Positions 1 to 7,920 of a stretch of 64,000 bases of DNA are shown one piece after another. Each line of letters opens with the position of its first letter. Positions within the stretch are counted from its first letter, which is position 1. The stretch lies in contig NZ_JAUYZI010000022.1 of assembly GCF_030700245.1 (NCBI RefSeq), forward strand, positions 1 through 64,000. Reading direction: 5' to 3'. Made by a program: the position numbers and the translations under genes. The notes under the pieces are model-generated. The model searched no databases. It was given only the letters and a program-made list of their open reading frames with translations, and was not told the DNA's origin. This DNA is from Methylobacterium amylolyticum (GTDB lineage Bacteria; Pseudomonadota; Alphaproteobacteria; Rhizobiales; Beijerinckiaceae).

Positions 1-557
<557 letters not shown>

Positions 558-711
558 CCGTCCGCCCCCGCGGTGAGTCGAAGTCGCCGCGCATCGGGCG
601 CGCGGTGCGGGTGCGGTGCAAGCCTCGGTTCGCGGGCGGGCGCGACAGCCGGGCCGCATTGACAGGCGGACGCCGGGCGTGATCGGTGCCGCGAACCCCC
701 AGGACCCTTCG

Positions 712-1404
712 ATGCCCGAGATCGCCGACCCCCGCGACCGCCTGATCGTCGCCCTCGACGTGCCCGGCGTGGCCGAGGCGGAGGCGCTGATCGAGCGGAT
801 CGGCGACGCCGCGACGTTCTACAAGATCGGCTACCGGCTGGCCTACGCGGGCGGCCTCGCGCTGGCCGAGCGGCTGGCGGCGGGGGGCAAGAAGGTCTTC
901 CTCGACCTGAAGCTGCACGACATCGGCAACACCGTCGAGGAGGGCGTGCGCTCGGCCTCCGCGCTCGGGGCCACCTTCCTCACCGTCCACGCCTATCCGC
1001 AGACCATGCGCGCGGCCGTGCGCGGACGCAGGGCGGGCCTCAAGATCCTGGCGGTGACGGTGCTGACCTCCTACGACGACGCCGATGCGGCCGAGGCCGG
1101 CTACAGCCTGCCGGTGGCGGACCTCGTCGCGCGGCGCGCGGATCAGGCGGCCGAGATCGGGATCGACGGCCTCGTCTGCTCGGCGGCCGAGGCTGGCGCC
1201 GTGCGGGGAATCGTCGGGCCGGACCGGCTGATCGTCACCCCCGGCATCCGCCCGGCGGGCGCGGAAGCCGGCGACCAGAAGCGGGTGATGACGCCGGGGC
1301 AGGCGCGGGCGGCGGGCATCGACCACGTGGTCGTCGGCCGCCCGATCACCGGCGCTGCCGACCCGCGAGCGGTGGCGCGGGCGATCGTCGCCGAGATGGG
1401 TTGA
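712..1404 (+). CDS. pyrF: Orotidine 5'-phosphate decarboxylase
   Basis: Last step of de novo pyrimidine synthesis: decarboxylates OMP to UMP in the cytoplasm. The 230-residue product is the usual length. The catalytic DxKxxD signature is intact at D65, K67 and D70 ([12 protein letters not shown]), and the phosphate-binding end has the RPI motif of [12 protein letters not shown] 712 is chosen because it opens directly on the conserved [11 protein letters not shown] strand; an upstream open extension to 616 has no family similarity. The DUF1330 gene starts 12 bases after the stop, so the two are probably cotranscribed. Confidence 0.96.
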   Translation: MPEIADPRDRLIVALDVPGVAEAEALIERIGDAATFYKIGYRLAYAGGLALAERLAAGGKKVFLDLKLHDIGNTVEEGVRSASALGATFLTVHAYPQTMRAAVRGRRAGLKILAVTVLTSYDDADAAEAGYSLPVADLVARRADQAAEIGIDGLVCSAAEAGAVRGIVGPDRLIVTPGIRPAGAEAGDQKRVMTPGQARAAGIDHVVVGRPITGAADPRAVARAIVAEMG

Positions 1405-1415
1405 GGAGGAACGCC

Positions 1416-1760
1416 ATGACCAAGGGCTACTGGATCGCGCGGATCGATGTCCGCGACGCGGAGGCCTACAAGGACTACGTCGCGGCCAACGGCCCGGCGT
1501 TCGCCCAGTTCGGAGGCCGCTTCCTCGTGCGCGGCGGCCGCCACGAGGCGGTGATGGGCGAAGCCCGCGCGCGCAACGTGGTGATCGAGTTCCCGAGCTA
1601 CGACGACGCCCTCGCCTGCTGGCACTCCGACCTCTACCAGGCGGCCAAGGCCAAGCAGCGCGGCGGCGTCGAGGCCGAGATCCTGGTGATCGAGGGCTAC
1701 GACGGCGCGCAGCCCACCGCCTCGGAGCCGCCGCCGCCCGCCAACCCGGCCTCGGAATAA
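1416..1760 (+). CDS. DUF1330 family protein
   Basis: Small (114 aa) cytoplasmic protein of the dimeric alpha-beta barrel-like DUF1330 family; its biochemical role is not established. The family pattern is clear: GYWIARIDVRD at the start, then a strand containing FLVRGG, the VVIEFPSYDDAL block, and a LVIEGYDG strand at the end. The C-terminal 17 residues are a Pro/Ala/Glu tail outside the domain. ATG 1416 has a strong ribosome site (GAGGAGGA, 1403-1410). It lies 12 bases behind pyrF and is followed by a hairpin terminator. A run of six T directly follows the stop codon. Confidence 0.88.
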   Translation: MTKGYWIARIDVRDAEAYKDYVAANGPAFAQFGGRFLVRGGRHEAVMGEARARNVVIEFPSYDDALACWHSDLYQAAKAKQRGGVEAEILVIEGYDGAQPTASEPPPPANPASE

Positions 1761-1802
1761 GTTTTTTCGGACCGCCCGCGGGCTTGGTGCCGGCGGTTGA
1801 TC

Positions 1803-1829
1803 CCCTCTCCCCGCCCGGCGGGGAGAGGG
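1803..1829. terminator. GC-rich hairpin between convergent genes
   Basis: A near-perfect inverted repeat (arms CCCTCTCCCCGC and GCGGGGAGAGGG, three-base loop) sits in the 76-base gap between the 3' ends of the DUF1330 gene and the convergent TetR gene. There is no long T-tract right after it, so it may be a bidirectional terminator or one of the CTCTCCCCGC-type dispersed hairpins common in such genomes. Confidence 0.6.
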
Positions 1830-1836
1830 AAACGCG

Positions 1837-2487
1837 CTACCGGACCATGCCAGGCTCCGCCTTCGACCCGCTCTCCGGCGCCAACCCCCGGAGCAGGAAG
1901 GCGATCATCGCCGGTAGCGGCGGCACCGGCGGCAGGGTCGGCTGGCTCACCAGCAGGGGGTGGGTGTAGCGGGCGATGCCGGCGTGCAGGCAGCCGGCGG
2001 CGAGCGCCGGATCGTTCGTGAAGAACTCACCGCACGCGACGCCGTCGCTCACGATCCGCTCGAACACCGCGGTGATCCGCGCCACGTGGTGGCGGCACAC
2101 CTCCCAGCTCTCGCCCATCGCCGCCTCGATCATCTCGTGGACGCGGGGGAACTCCTCCAGGCGGCGCAGGCTGTCGTCGTGCAGGGCTTCGATCGCGGCC
2201 ACGAGGCGCGCCGTGGCGCTCAGGCCCGGCCGGTCGGCGATGCCGGCCACCAGCGCCTCGACCTCGCCGATCAGCCGCTCCAGCACCGCCTCGTTGATCG
2301 CCTTCTTCGAGTCGAAGAAGCGGTAGACGTTGGCCGGGCTCATCTTCAGCGCCCGGGCGATGTCGGCCACCGTGGTCTTCTGGTAGCCGATCTCGCGGAA
2401 GTGCTCCGTCGCCGTCGCGATGATGCGGCAGCGGGTGGTCGGCGCGGTCTCCTCCGCGAGCGGCAGGGCTGGATCGTCCGGGAACAT
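1837..2487 (-). CDS. TetR family transcriptional regulator
   Basis: 216-residue one-domain-plus-ligand-pocket repressor. Residues about 20-65 form the TetR helix-turn-helix: RIIATATEHFREIGYQKTTV then VADIARALKMSPANVYRFF, with the canonical YRFFxSK recognition-helix end. The rest is a helical ligand domain resembling the DUF-type C-terminus seen in regulators of efflux or membrane stress. It is divergent from the SDR gene (222 bases between starts), so it may control that gene and itself; the sequence does not name the ligand. It converges on the DUF1330 gene across a hairpin. Confidence 0.9.
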   Translation of the reverse strand: MFPDDPALPLAEETAPTTRCRIIATATEHFREIGYQKTTVADIARALKMSPANVYRFFDSKKAINEAVLERLIGEVEALVAGIADRPGLSATARLVAAIEALHDDSLRRLEEFPRVHEMIEAAMGESWEVCRHHVARITAVFERIVSDGVACGEFFTNDPALAAGCLHAGIARYTHPLLVSQPTLPPVPPLPAMIAFLLRGLAPESGSKAEPGMVR

Positions 2488-2708
2488 GCCCCTTCCCTAG
2501 TGCGCCCACCGCCGGAGTGGAAGCCGGCTCGCCCGAGGGCGGCCCCCCGCCGGATCAAGGACTTATCCCGGACCGCCCCCGCAACCCCCGCGGGAGGGCG
2601 CGCCGTGTCGACACCCGGACGTTTCAGCGCAGCCGGAACCCGGCGGGCGCGCACCGATTGCCCCGGCAACCGGCCGCCCTGCCGCGGCGCACCATCCCGG
2701 ACCGAGCG

Positions 2709-3479
2709 ATGACCTTCACCGACACCCGCGCGCTGATCACCGGCGCCGATTCCGGCATCGGTCGGGCGACCGCCGAATTGTTCGCGCAAGCCGGCGCCGA
2801 CGTGGCGATCACCTACCACACCGACGCGGACGGCATCGCCGAGACCGCCCGGGCCGTCGAGGCGGCCGGCCGCCGCGCCGTCGTCGTGCAGATCGACGTC
2901 GGCGATCCGGCCTCCGTGGCCGCCGCCTACGACCGGATCGGCAGCGAACTCGGCGTGCTGGACATCCTCGTGGCCAATGCCGGGCAGGCGATGGACGGCA
3001 TGCCGGTGGCCGAGATGGACGACGCGGTGCTGGAGCGGATCCTGCGGGTGAACCTGATGGGGCCGCTGTTCTGCGCGCGGCCGTTCATCGGCCTGCGCCG
3101 GGCCCAGGGCGGGCGCGGCAAGATCGTGTTCGTCTCCTCCGTCGCCCAGCACCTGCCGACCCCGGAGAGCGCGCCCTACGGCATGTCGAAGGCCGGGCTC
3201 GGCTCCCTGTGCCGCAGCCTGTCGCGGGAGCTGGCCGGCGACCGGATCAACGTCAACAACGTCGCCCCCGGCCTGATCGAGACGCCGATGACCGCCGACC
3301 GGTTCGAGCGGCCCGAGGTGCTGGACCAGTCCCTGGAGCGGATCCCGTGGCACCGGGCGGGCCGGCCGGAGGAGATCGCCAGGGCGATCCTCTACCTCGC
3401 CTCGGACGCGGCGGATTACGTTACCGGCCACACCCTGGTGGTCGACGGCGGCCTGACCATGCAGTGGGGCGGGGCCTGA
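2709..3479 (+). CDS. SDR family NAD(P)-dependent oxidoreductase
   Basis: Classical short-chain dehydrogenase, 256 residues. Rossmann dinucleotide motif TGADSGIG at 11-18, NAG motif (VANAG) at 88-92, catalytic Ser143/144, Tyr157 and Lys161 (YGMSK), and the PGLIETPM loop that closes on the substrate. The substrate cannot be read from sequence; glucose/ribitol dehydrogenase-like and 3-oxoacyl-ACP reductase-like activities are both possible. ATG 2709 is preferred since the motif-bearing strand follows at once and the upstream open frame (from 2517) is low complexity. Divergently placed from the TetR gene, a common arrangement for regulator and target. Confidence 0.92.
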   Translation: MTFTDTRALITGADSGIGRATAELFAQAGADVAITYHTDADGIAETARAVEAAGRRAVVVQIDVGDPASVAAAYDRIGSELGVLDILVANAGQAMDGMPVAEMDDAVLERILRVNLMGPLFCARPFIGLRRAQGGRGKIVFVSSVAQHLPTPESAPYGMSKAGLGSLCRSLSRELAGDRINVNNVAPGLIETPMTADRFERPEVLDQSLERIPWHRAGRPEEIARAILYLASDAADYVTGHTLVVDGGLTMQWGGA

Positions 3480-3543
3480 TCCCGGGCCGGAGGTATCTCA
3501 ACCGAAGATTGGATTCTGCGCTGTTACAATTTTCAGGCGCGGA

Positions 3544-3559
3544 ATAAGCGCGCGTTAAC
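3544..3559 (+). promoter_or_regulatory. Near-consensus CtrA box upstream of the chemoreceptor gene
   Basis: The sequence reads ATAA-N7-TTAAC, one mismatch from the alphaproteobacterial CtrA consensus TTAA-N7-TTAAC. It ends 22 bases before the preferred ATG (3582) of the chemoreceptor. CtrA commonly controls motility and chemotaxis genes in alphaproteobacteria, so the position makes sense; binding itself is inference. Confidence 0.45.
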
Positions 3560-3581
3560 CGTGCTCGGCGCGAATCCGGCC

Positions 3582-5330
3582 ATGCTGAGACCGTTCTTCC
3601 GCCGCCCGCCGATCGCGCCCGCCTCGGAGCCGGAGGTCCCGGCCGCCGAGCCACCACCCGCCGAGCCACCCCGCGCCGAGGCGCGGCCGGCGACGGGCGG
3701 GGCCGCGGTCCTCGACGTGATCGAGACCGACGTGCTGGCCGCGATCGGGGGCGTCAGCGCCTCGATCACGGCCGCCCGGGGCGAGGTCTCGGCGGTGCAG
3801 GCGGGGCTCGCCGGGATCCGGGCGCAGATGGGCGGGCTGGCCGCCGCGGCCCGCGAGGCGACCGGCGCCAGCGCCGAACTGACCGGCCATACCGACGCCC
3901 TCTCGGCGACCAGCACGCGGATCGGTGCCGCCATGCGCCGGGCGGAGGCGCAACTCGACGCCGCCGACGGGCGCGGCGCGGAGGCGCGGGCGCAGATCGA
4001 GGCCCTGGCGCGCGCGGGCGCCGAGATCGCCGGGATCATCGACGCCATGGCGGCGGTGGCGCGCCAGACCAACCTGCTCGCGCTCAACGCCACCATCGAG
4101 GCGGCCCGCGCCGGGGCGGCCGGCCGCGGCTTCGCGGTGGTCGCCGCCGAGGTCAAGGCGCTGTCGGTGGAGGCGGCGCGGGCCGCCGAGGCGGTGCGGA
4201 CCCGGCTGACCGGCCTGTGCGACGGCGCGGCGGCCTCGGCCTCGGCGATCGGCGCGCTGGCCGAGGCGCTCGACGCCGCGCGCCCCTCCTTCGCGGCGGT
4301 GCAGGCGATCTCCGCCGAGCAGGCCGACCTCGTCGCCCGCGTGGCGGCGGAGGCGGGCCGGGCCGGCGGCCTCGTGGCGGCGGTCGATGCCGAGGCCGGG
4401 CGGGTCGCGGTGTCGAGCGCCGCCCTGGAGACCGGCGCCACCGCGACCGAAGCCTCGGCGCGCGAGGCCGCCGATCAGGCGGCGGGCCTCGGCCGCCGGT
4501 TCGTCGCCGTGGTCCGCCAGAGCGAGATCGGCGACCGGCGCCGCCACGACCGCTTCCCGGTGGAGCTGCCGGTGCGCCTCGCCGACGGACGGCGCACCCG
4601 CAGCGTCGACCTGTCCGAGGGCGGCATGCTGGTGACCGCGCCGGAGGGGACGGTCCCGGCGGTCGGCGCGCGGATCGATCTGGAGGTCGAGGGCGTCGGC
4701 ACCCTGCCGGCGACCGTCGCGGCGGTGAGCGCGATGGGCCTGCACTGCGCCTTCGGCGACCTGACGGCGGCCGCGCGGGCCGGGCTCGGCGACCGGCTCG
4801 ACGCGGTGCGGGCGGAGTACGCGCCGCTGATCGTCCGCGCGCAGGACATCGCCGGGCGGATCGGCGACCTGATGGAGGCGGAATGCGCCGCCGGGCGCCT
4901 TCGCGTCGAGGCGCTGTTCGACACCGCCTACCGGCCGCTGCCCGGCAGCGACCCGCGCCAGTTCACGACGGACGGGGCCGCCCCGCTCGCCGCCCTGTTG
5001 CAGGATCTTCTCGACCGGGAGGTGGCGGCGGATGCGCGGATGCTGTTCTGCATCGTCACCGACCGCAACGGCTTCATCCCGGTCCACAACCGGGCGGTGT
5101 CGCAGCCGCAGCGGCCGGGCGAGCGGGCCTGGAACGACGCCCACTGCCGCAACCTGCGGATCTTCGACGACCGCACCGGCATCACCGCCGCGCGCTCGCA
5201 GCGGCCGGCCACCGTGCAGGTCTACCGCCGCACGGTGGGCGAGCGGATCGTGATGGTGCGGGAGGTGGACGCGCCGATCCGCGCGGCCGGCCGCCCCTGG
5301 GGCGCCTGCCGCACGGCCTATCGCTACTGA
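3582..5330 (+). CDS. Soluble methyl-accepting chemotaxis protein with PilZ and C-terminal sensor-like domain
   Basis: 582-residue chemoreceptor without membrane segments or signal peptide. Residues about 40-310 are the coiled-coil signalling domain; the conserved hairpin tip ([16 protein letters not shown]) is at about 164-180. A PilZ domain follows at about 315-415, with the c-di-GMP-type RRHDRFPVE start and a DLSEGGML strand. The last 165 residues carry a block ([35 protein letters not shown]) shared with sensor regions of alphaproteobacterial chemoreceptors. So input would lie after, not before, the signalling domain. A GTG at 3561 is an alternative start. It probably acts in a cytoplasmic chemosensory cluster and may couple c-di-GMP to motility; ligand unknown. 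Confidence 0.9.
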   Translation: MLRPFFRRPPIAPASEPEVPAAEPPPAEPPRAEARPATGGAAVLDVIETDVLAAIGGVSASITAARGEVSAVQAGLAGIRAQMGGLAAAAREATGASAELTGHTDALSATSTRIGAAMRRAEAQLDAADGRGAEARAQIEALARAGAEIAGIIDAMAAVARQTNLLALNATIEAARAGAAGRGFAVVAAEVKALSVEAARAAEAVRTRLTGLCDGAAASASAIGALAEALDAARPSFAAVQAISAEQADLVARVAAEAGRAGGLVAAVDAEAGRVAVSSAALETGATATEASAREAADQAAGLGRRFVAVVRQSEIGDRRRHDRFPVELPVRLADGRRTRSVDLSEGGMLVTAPEGTVPAVGARIDLEVEGVGTLPATVAAVSAMGLHCAFGDLTAAARAGLGDRLDAVRAEYAPLIVRAQDIAGRIGDLMEAECAAGRLRVEALFDTAYRPLPGSDPRQFTTDGAAPLAALLQDLLDREVAADARMLFCIVTDRNGFIPVHNRAVSQPQRPGERAWNDAHCRNLRIFDDRTGITAARSQRPATVQVYRRTVGERIVMVREVDAPIRAAGRPWGACRTAYRY

Positions 5331-5345
5331 GGTGCGCGTCGGGCC

Positions 5346-5543
5346 CTACGAGCCGAACTGCGAGCCGAGCCGCTCCAGGTATTCGGCGAGGTCGACGCCG
5401 CCGACGCGCTTGCCGTAATCGAAGCGCATGCCCTGGCGGATGTCGACGCTGGCGGCCTTCGTGGTCAGCGTGAACGGCCGCACGCAGACCCAGGCGCCGT
5501 CGCGGCGGTGCTCGAAGAAACCGAGGATGTCGTGCTTGGCCAT
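5346..5543 (-). CDS. Small conserved-type hypothetical protein
   Basis: 65-residue protein I do not recognise. It opens MAKHDILGFFEHRRDGAWVC and contains mixed strand-like segments (WVCVRPFTL, AASVDIRQGMRF) ending in an acidic/aromatic helix (LAEYLERLG). No signal peptide or membrane segment. ATG 5543 is preferred to the ATG-type extension at 5582, since a GTGAC-N6-GTCAC palindrome covers that extension and a GGGAGAG ribosome site lies just upstream of 5543. It converges on the chemoreceptor gene with 15 bases between the stops. Function unknown. Confidence 0.65.
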   Translation of the reverse strand: MAKHDILGFFEHRRDGAWVCVRPFTLTTKAASVDIRQGMRFDYGKRVGGVDLAEYLERLGSQFGS

Positions 5544-5566
5544 GGCGTCTCTCCCGGGGCTTGACA

Positions 5567-5582
5567 GTGACATAACGGTCAC
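5567..5582. promoter_or_regulatory. GTGAC-N6-GTCAC palindrome (candidate operator)
   Basis: GTGACATAACGGTCAC is a perfect 5+5 dyad located 24 bases upstream of the small hypothetical gene. Its size and symmetry fit a dimeric repressor site. Which regulator would use it cannot be told from this window. Confidence 0.35.
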
Positions 5583-5998
5583 GCCTGTCCCAGGTTCACG
5601 CGTTGCGGCCGATTATCGCGGTCGTCGGGTCGTCTCCCAATGGACGAGCCTGCGGGTGATGCGGACGCAGCGGCGCTGGGGATCGCATCGTTCTGGGTAT
5701 GGGCTCGTGGATCGTATGACCTTTTCTCGATCGATAGGGTTCACTCATCGAGTGCCGCCATCAGTCGGCTAGCGTGCCGCCATCGGTAGACATCTTGCGT
5801 CTCGTTGAAATTTTAATTTGTCGCGGGGCGATATAGTTTTGAAAATCCATATTTGAAAAAATAATCTTGAGTTGATAGGACTAGATCATACGCTCCTTGC
5901 GTGTATGAGTGCCGATTTCGCTTCGCGCCGCGCAGAATTTTCTTGATTTTTTGCTCATATTCCTATAGAAGGTAAAAAATCTAGACGGATTTGCGATA
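5583..5998. other. Gene-free AT-rich stretch
   Basis: No convincing gene. Base composition falls sharply from about 5690 onward, unlike nearly all of the window. It holds a duplicated GTGCCGCCATC (around 5752 and 5775), a near-palindrome (CATACGC / GCGTGTATG, 5887-5907) and T- and A-rich tracts before the gene at 5999. This is the left part of a probably acquired island; no transposase, integrase or attachment site was recognised. Confidence 0.6.
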
Positions 5999-6421
5999 AT
6001 GACGAGACAAAACGAATACATGCGGCTGGGACGGCTACGTTATCGAATTGCTGCAACAAGTGTAAAAATCGAATTGTTAAGGCTCATCGTGGGTCTGAAG
6101 GGGTTTAATCCAAATCAACCGCGTGTGCCTGCTGGTAGTCGAGATGGAGGGCAATGGGCGAATGGCCGATTGCATCCTGAACTGGAAGACGCACCCATAA
6201 GGCCTTCTGATCGCCCGATTGAACCTCATCGAAGAGAAGACTTTGCACAATCGTATAGCATGGGAGATCTGGTTGCTGAAATACCAAGACATGTGGGACG
6301 AGATTGTGTCTATAGATTCGATTTTGGATTGGTAATGGCCCCAGGGCCAACAAATCTCCGCTGCCCTCAGATAGTTCCTTCCTCCGCCGTTCGCCACGGT
6401 GTGCTTCTCAATGATAATTAA
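5999..6421 (+). CDS. Unrecognised AT-rich gene with an NPNQPRVPAGS-DGGQW linker motif
   Basis: 140-residue protein. After a basic N-terminal helix (about 1-35) it carries FNPNQPRVPAGSRDGGQWA at about 36-54. From memory, motifs of this type occur in alphaproteobacteria just before toxin or phage-related domains; no search was run. The remaining 85 residues contain two cysteines (RDCVYRFDFG, NLRCPQIVPSS) and end without a recognisable catalytic motif. Codon choice is markedly AT-rich compared with every neighbour, which suggests transfer. The stop lies 14 bases before the start of the next gene, so the two form a unit. It could be a small toxin, or a truncated fragment of a larger polymorphic toxin; neither is shown. 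Confidence 0.6.
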   Translation: MTRQNEYMRLGRLRYRIAATSVKIELLRLIVGLKGFNPNQPRVPAGSRDGGQWANGRLHPELEDAPIRPSDRPIEPHRREDFAQSYSMGDLVAEIPRHVGRDCVYRFDFGLVMAPGPTNLRCPQIVPSSAVRHGVLLNDN

Positions 6422-6434
6422 TGAGGTTGGTAAA

Positions 6435-6767
6435 ATGAGAGCGGAGTATTTTGTTCCGATAAACTTTCTAATCTCCGGGAGCGCTTGGGCGGAAATCGGA
6501 CGTTTGCAGGAGTTCTGGAACGAGACACGCGCCGACACGGCCGACGCCCTGATGATCGGCTGGGGCAGGACCGAGCTTCACTCGGGCGCCTCGTGGGATC
6601 ATGTCGTGGTGAGTTTCTACGGACGATCGGAGCGGAGCGGCATCGCCGACGCGATCCAGCGTCTCGATGGGCGCGATGTCGTGTTCTTCGTGCTGGAGAC
6701 GGACAGCCGGCGCTTCGCCGGAAAGGTGATCGATTTCCAGGCCGAACGGGGGTTCTTCCTATCGTGA
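6435..6767 (+). CDS. Unrecognised second gene of the AT-rich cassette (immunity-like layout)
   Basis: 110-residue soluble acidic protein, no signal peptide or membrane span. It looks like an alpha/beta single domain with strands DHVVVSFYG and DVVFFVLETD separated by a helix (ERSGIADAIQRL). No family is recognised. ATG 6435 has a GAGG ribosome site eight bases upstream; ATG 6411 in the same frame would overlap the preceding gene by 11 bases. Composition shifts inside the gene: the first 80 bases are AT-rich, the remainder GC-rich like the host. Size, charge and position after a toxin-like gene resemble immunity proteins, but this is inference from layout only. Confidence 0.65.
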   Translation: MRAEYFVPINFLISGSAWAEIGRLQEFWNETRADTADALMIGWGRTELHSGASWDHVVVSFYGRSERSGIADAIQRLDGRDVVFFVLETDSRRFAGKVIDFQAERGFFLS

Positions 6768-6811
6768 CGGCATGGGTCCCGCCGGGGGGCGGGCCGAACG
6801 CGCGCCGTGAC

Positions 6812-6858
6812 GCCAAGCGCATCGTCCTGGATATCGGATCCAGGACGATGCGCTTGGC
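6812..6858. terminator. Perfect 20-bp hairpin behind the AT-rich cassette
   Basis: Arms 6812-6831 and 6839-6858 are exact reverse complements separated by a 7-base loop (TATCGGA). It lies 45 bases after the stop of the second cassette gene and would end that transcript, though the T-tract is poor. It overlaps the first ATG (6848) of the SGNH hydrolase frame, which argues for a later start for that gene. Confidence 0.65.
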
Positions 6859-7015
6859 CTTTGATGTGCGTCATCTTTTCCGAAAGCCGGTGACCACCTT
6901 TCGGGACGATGCTCGAGTCCCGGGAGACGTGCGGCATCCGGCATTGCGGTCCGCGGCGCGGACGGATCGGAACGAGGTGCTCCGCGGCGCGGTTGCAGCA
7001 GCCGTGACCGGAGCG

Positions 7016-7690
7016 ATGCGCGCGATGCCGGAGGCCGGCCTGTTCCGATCCGATGGGCCGATCCTGCTGATCGGCGATTCTCTGACGGAGAGCTGGGGTC
7101 TCGGCCGCCGCGCGTTCTTCCTGCGGCACGGCCTCGTCGCCCACGGCGTCGGCGGCGAGACCAGCGGGCAGATCCGCTTGCGGTTCGATGCGGCGCTGGC
7201 CGCGGCGAGGCCGCGCCGCGTCCATCTCTGGTGCGGGCTCAACGACATCTTCGGGCCGGACGGGCCGGTGACGCTCGACGAGATCGCCGCCAACGTCGCC
7301 GCGATGCTGGACCACGCCCGCGCCCGCGGGGTGCCGGCGTGGCTCGGGGCGGTGACGCCGACGCGGGCTCGGCTGCGGGCCTCCGACCCGCCCCCGGCAC
7401 CCCGCATCATCGCCCTGAACCGGCTCCTGCGCCGGCTCGCGGACGCCCGGGGCGTGCCGGTCATCGACTACCACACGCCCCTGCGCACGGGGTCGGGCGG
7501 GATCCGCCCCGCCCTCACCTGGGACGGGATTCATCTGAACGCCGCCGGCACGGCCGTCGTCGAGGCCTGCTTCCTGGCCCGGCTCGGCGGCGCGCCCGCC
7601 CGGCCCTCGGTGCGCGCCCGCGCCTACCGGTGCCGCGACGCCCTCGCCGCCGGCCTGACCCGGATCGCCGGATCCGCCGCCAGATCCTGA
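7016..7690 (+). CDS. SGNH/GDSL-type hydrolase
   Basis: Esterase/lipase-fold hydrolase of the SGNH superfamily. All four blocks are present: GDSLTESWG (nucleophile Ser), the Gly block around GVGGETSGQ, GLND (Asn), and the C-terminal DGIHLN supplying Asp and His. From ATG 7016 the protein has 224 residues, a normal size for a minimal SGNH domain, with a tail of about 45 basic residues. ATG 6848 would add 56 residues but sits inside the perfect hairpin at 6812-6858, so I prefer the later start. No signal peptide seen. The substrate (carbohydrate acetyl ester or lipid) cannot be told. Confidence 0.8.
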   Translation: MRAMPEAGLFRSDGPILLIGDSLTESWGLGRRAFFLRHGLVAHGVGGETSGQIRLRFDAALAAARPRRVHLWCGLNDIFGPDGPVTLDEIAANVAAMLDHARARGVPAWLGAVTPTRARLRASDPPPAPRIIALNRLLRRLADARGVPVIDYHTPLRTGSGGIRPALTWDGIHLNAAGTAVVEACFLARLGGAPARPSVRARAYRCRDALAAGLTRIAGSAARS

Positions 7691-7788
7691 AACCGAGCCC
7701 TGACATGCGCGCGGGCGCCCCGGCCGGGACCGGAGCGCCCGCGGCTCATGGCGTTTCCGGGTGAACCGTTCGGGGATTCCGGCCTAAG

Positions 7789-7884
7789 CCGTCATCGCGA
7801 GCCGAAGGCGAAGCGACCCAGGGCAGCGCGCGTTCTCCGGACGTTGGCGCCGCTGGGTTGCTTCGCTCCGCTCGCAAGGACGGG
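7789..7884. repeat. Imperfect inverted intergenic repeat (GTCATCGCGAG type)
   Basis: Left arm starts CCGTCATCGCGAGC and ends GAAGCGACCCAG; the right arm is its imperfect complement (CTGGGTTGCTTCGCTC ... AAGGACGG). Such GTCATYGCGAGC...CCCAG elements are dispersed intergenic repeats in many alphaproteobacteria. It lies just behind cysI and may form the 3' end of that transcript. Confidence 0.65.
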
Positions 7885-7920
7885 GAGGTTCGATTCCGAA
7901 CCCTTCAGCCGGAAGCCGTA

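Noticed and set aside
1797-2021. Small plus-strand frames over the TetR gene end
   Set aside because: They start inside the terminator hairpin and read antisense to a clear regulator gene.
5428-5772. 114-codon plus-strand frame over the small hypothetical gene
   Set aside because: No ribosome site, starts within the opposite gene, and its codon use does not fit either host or island.
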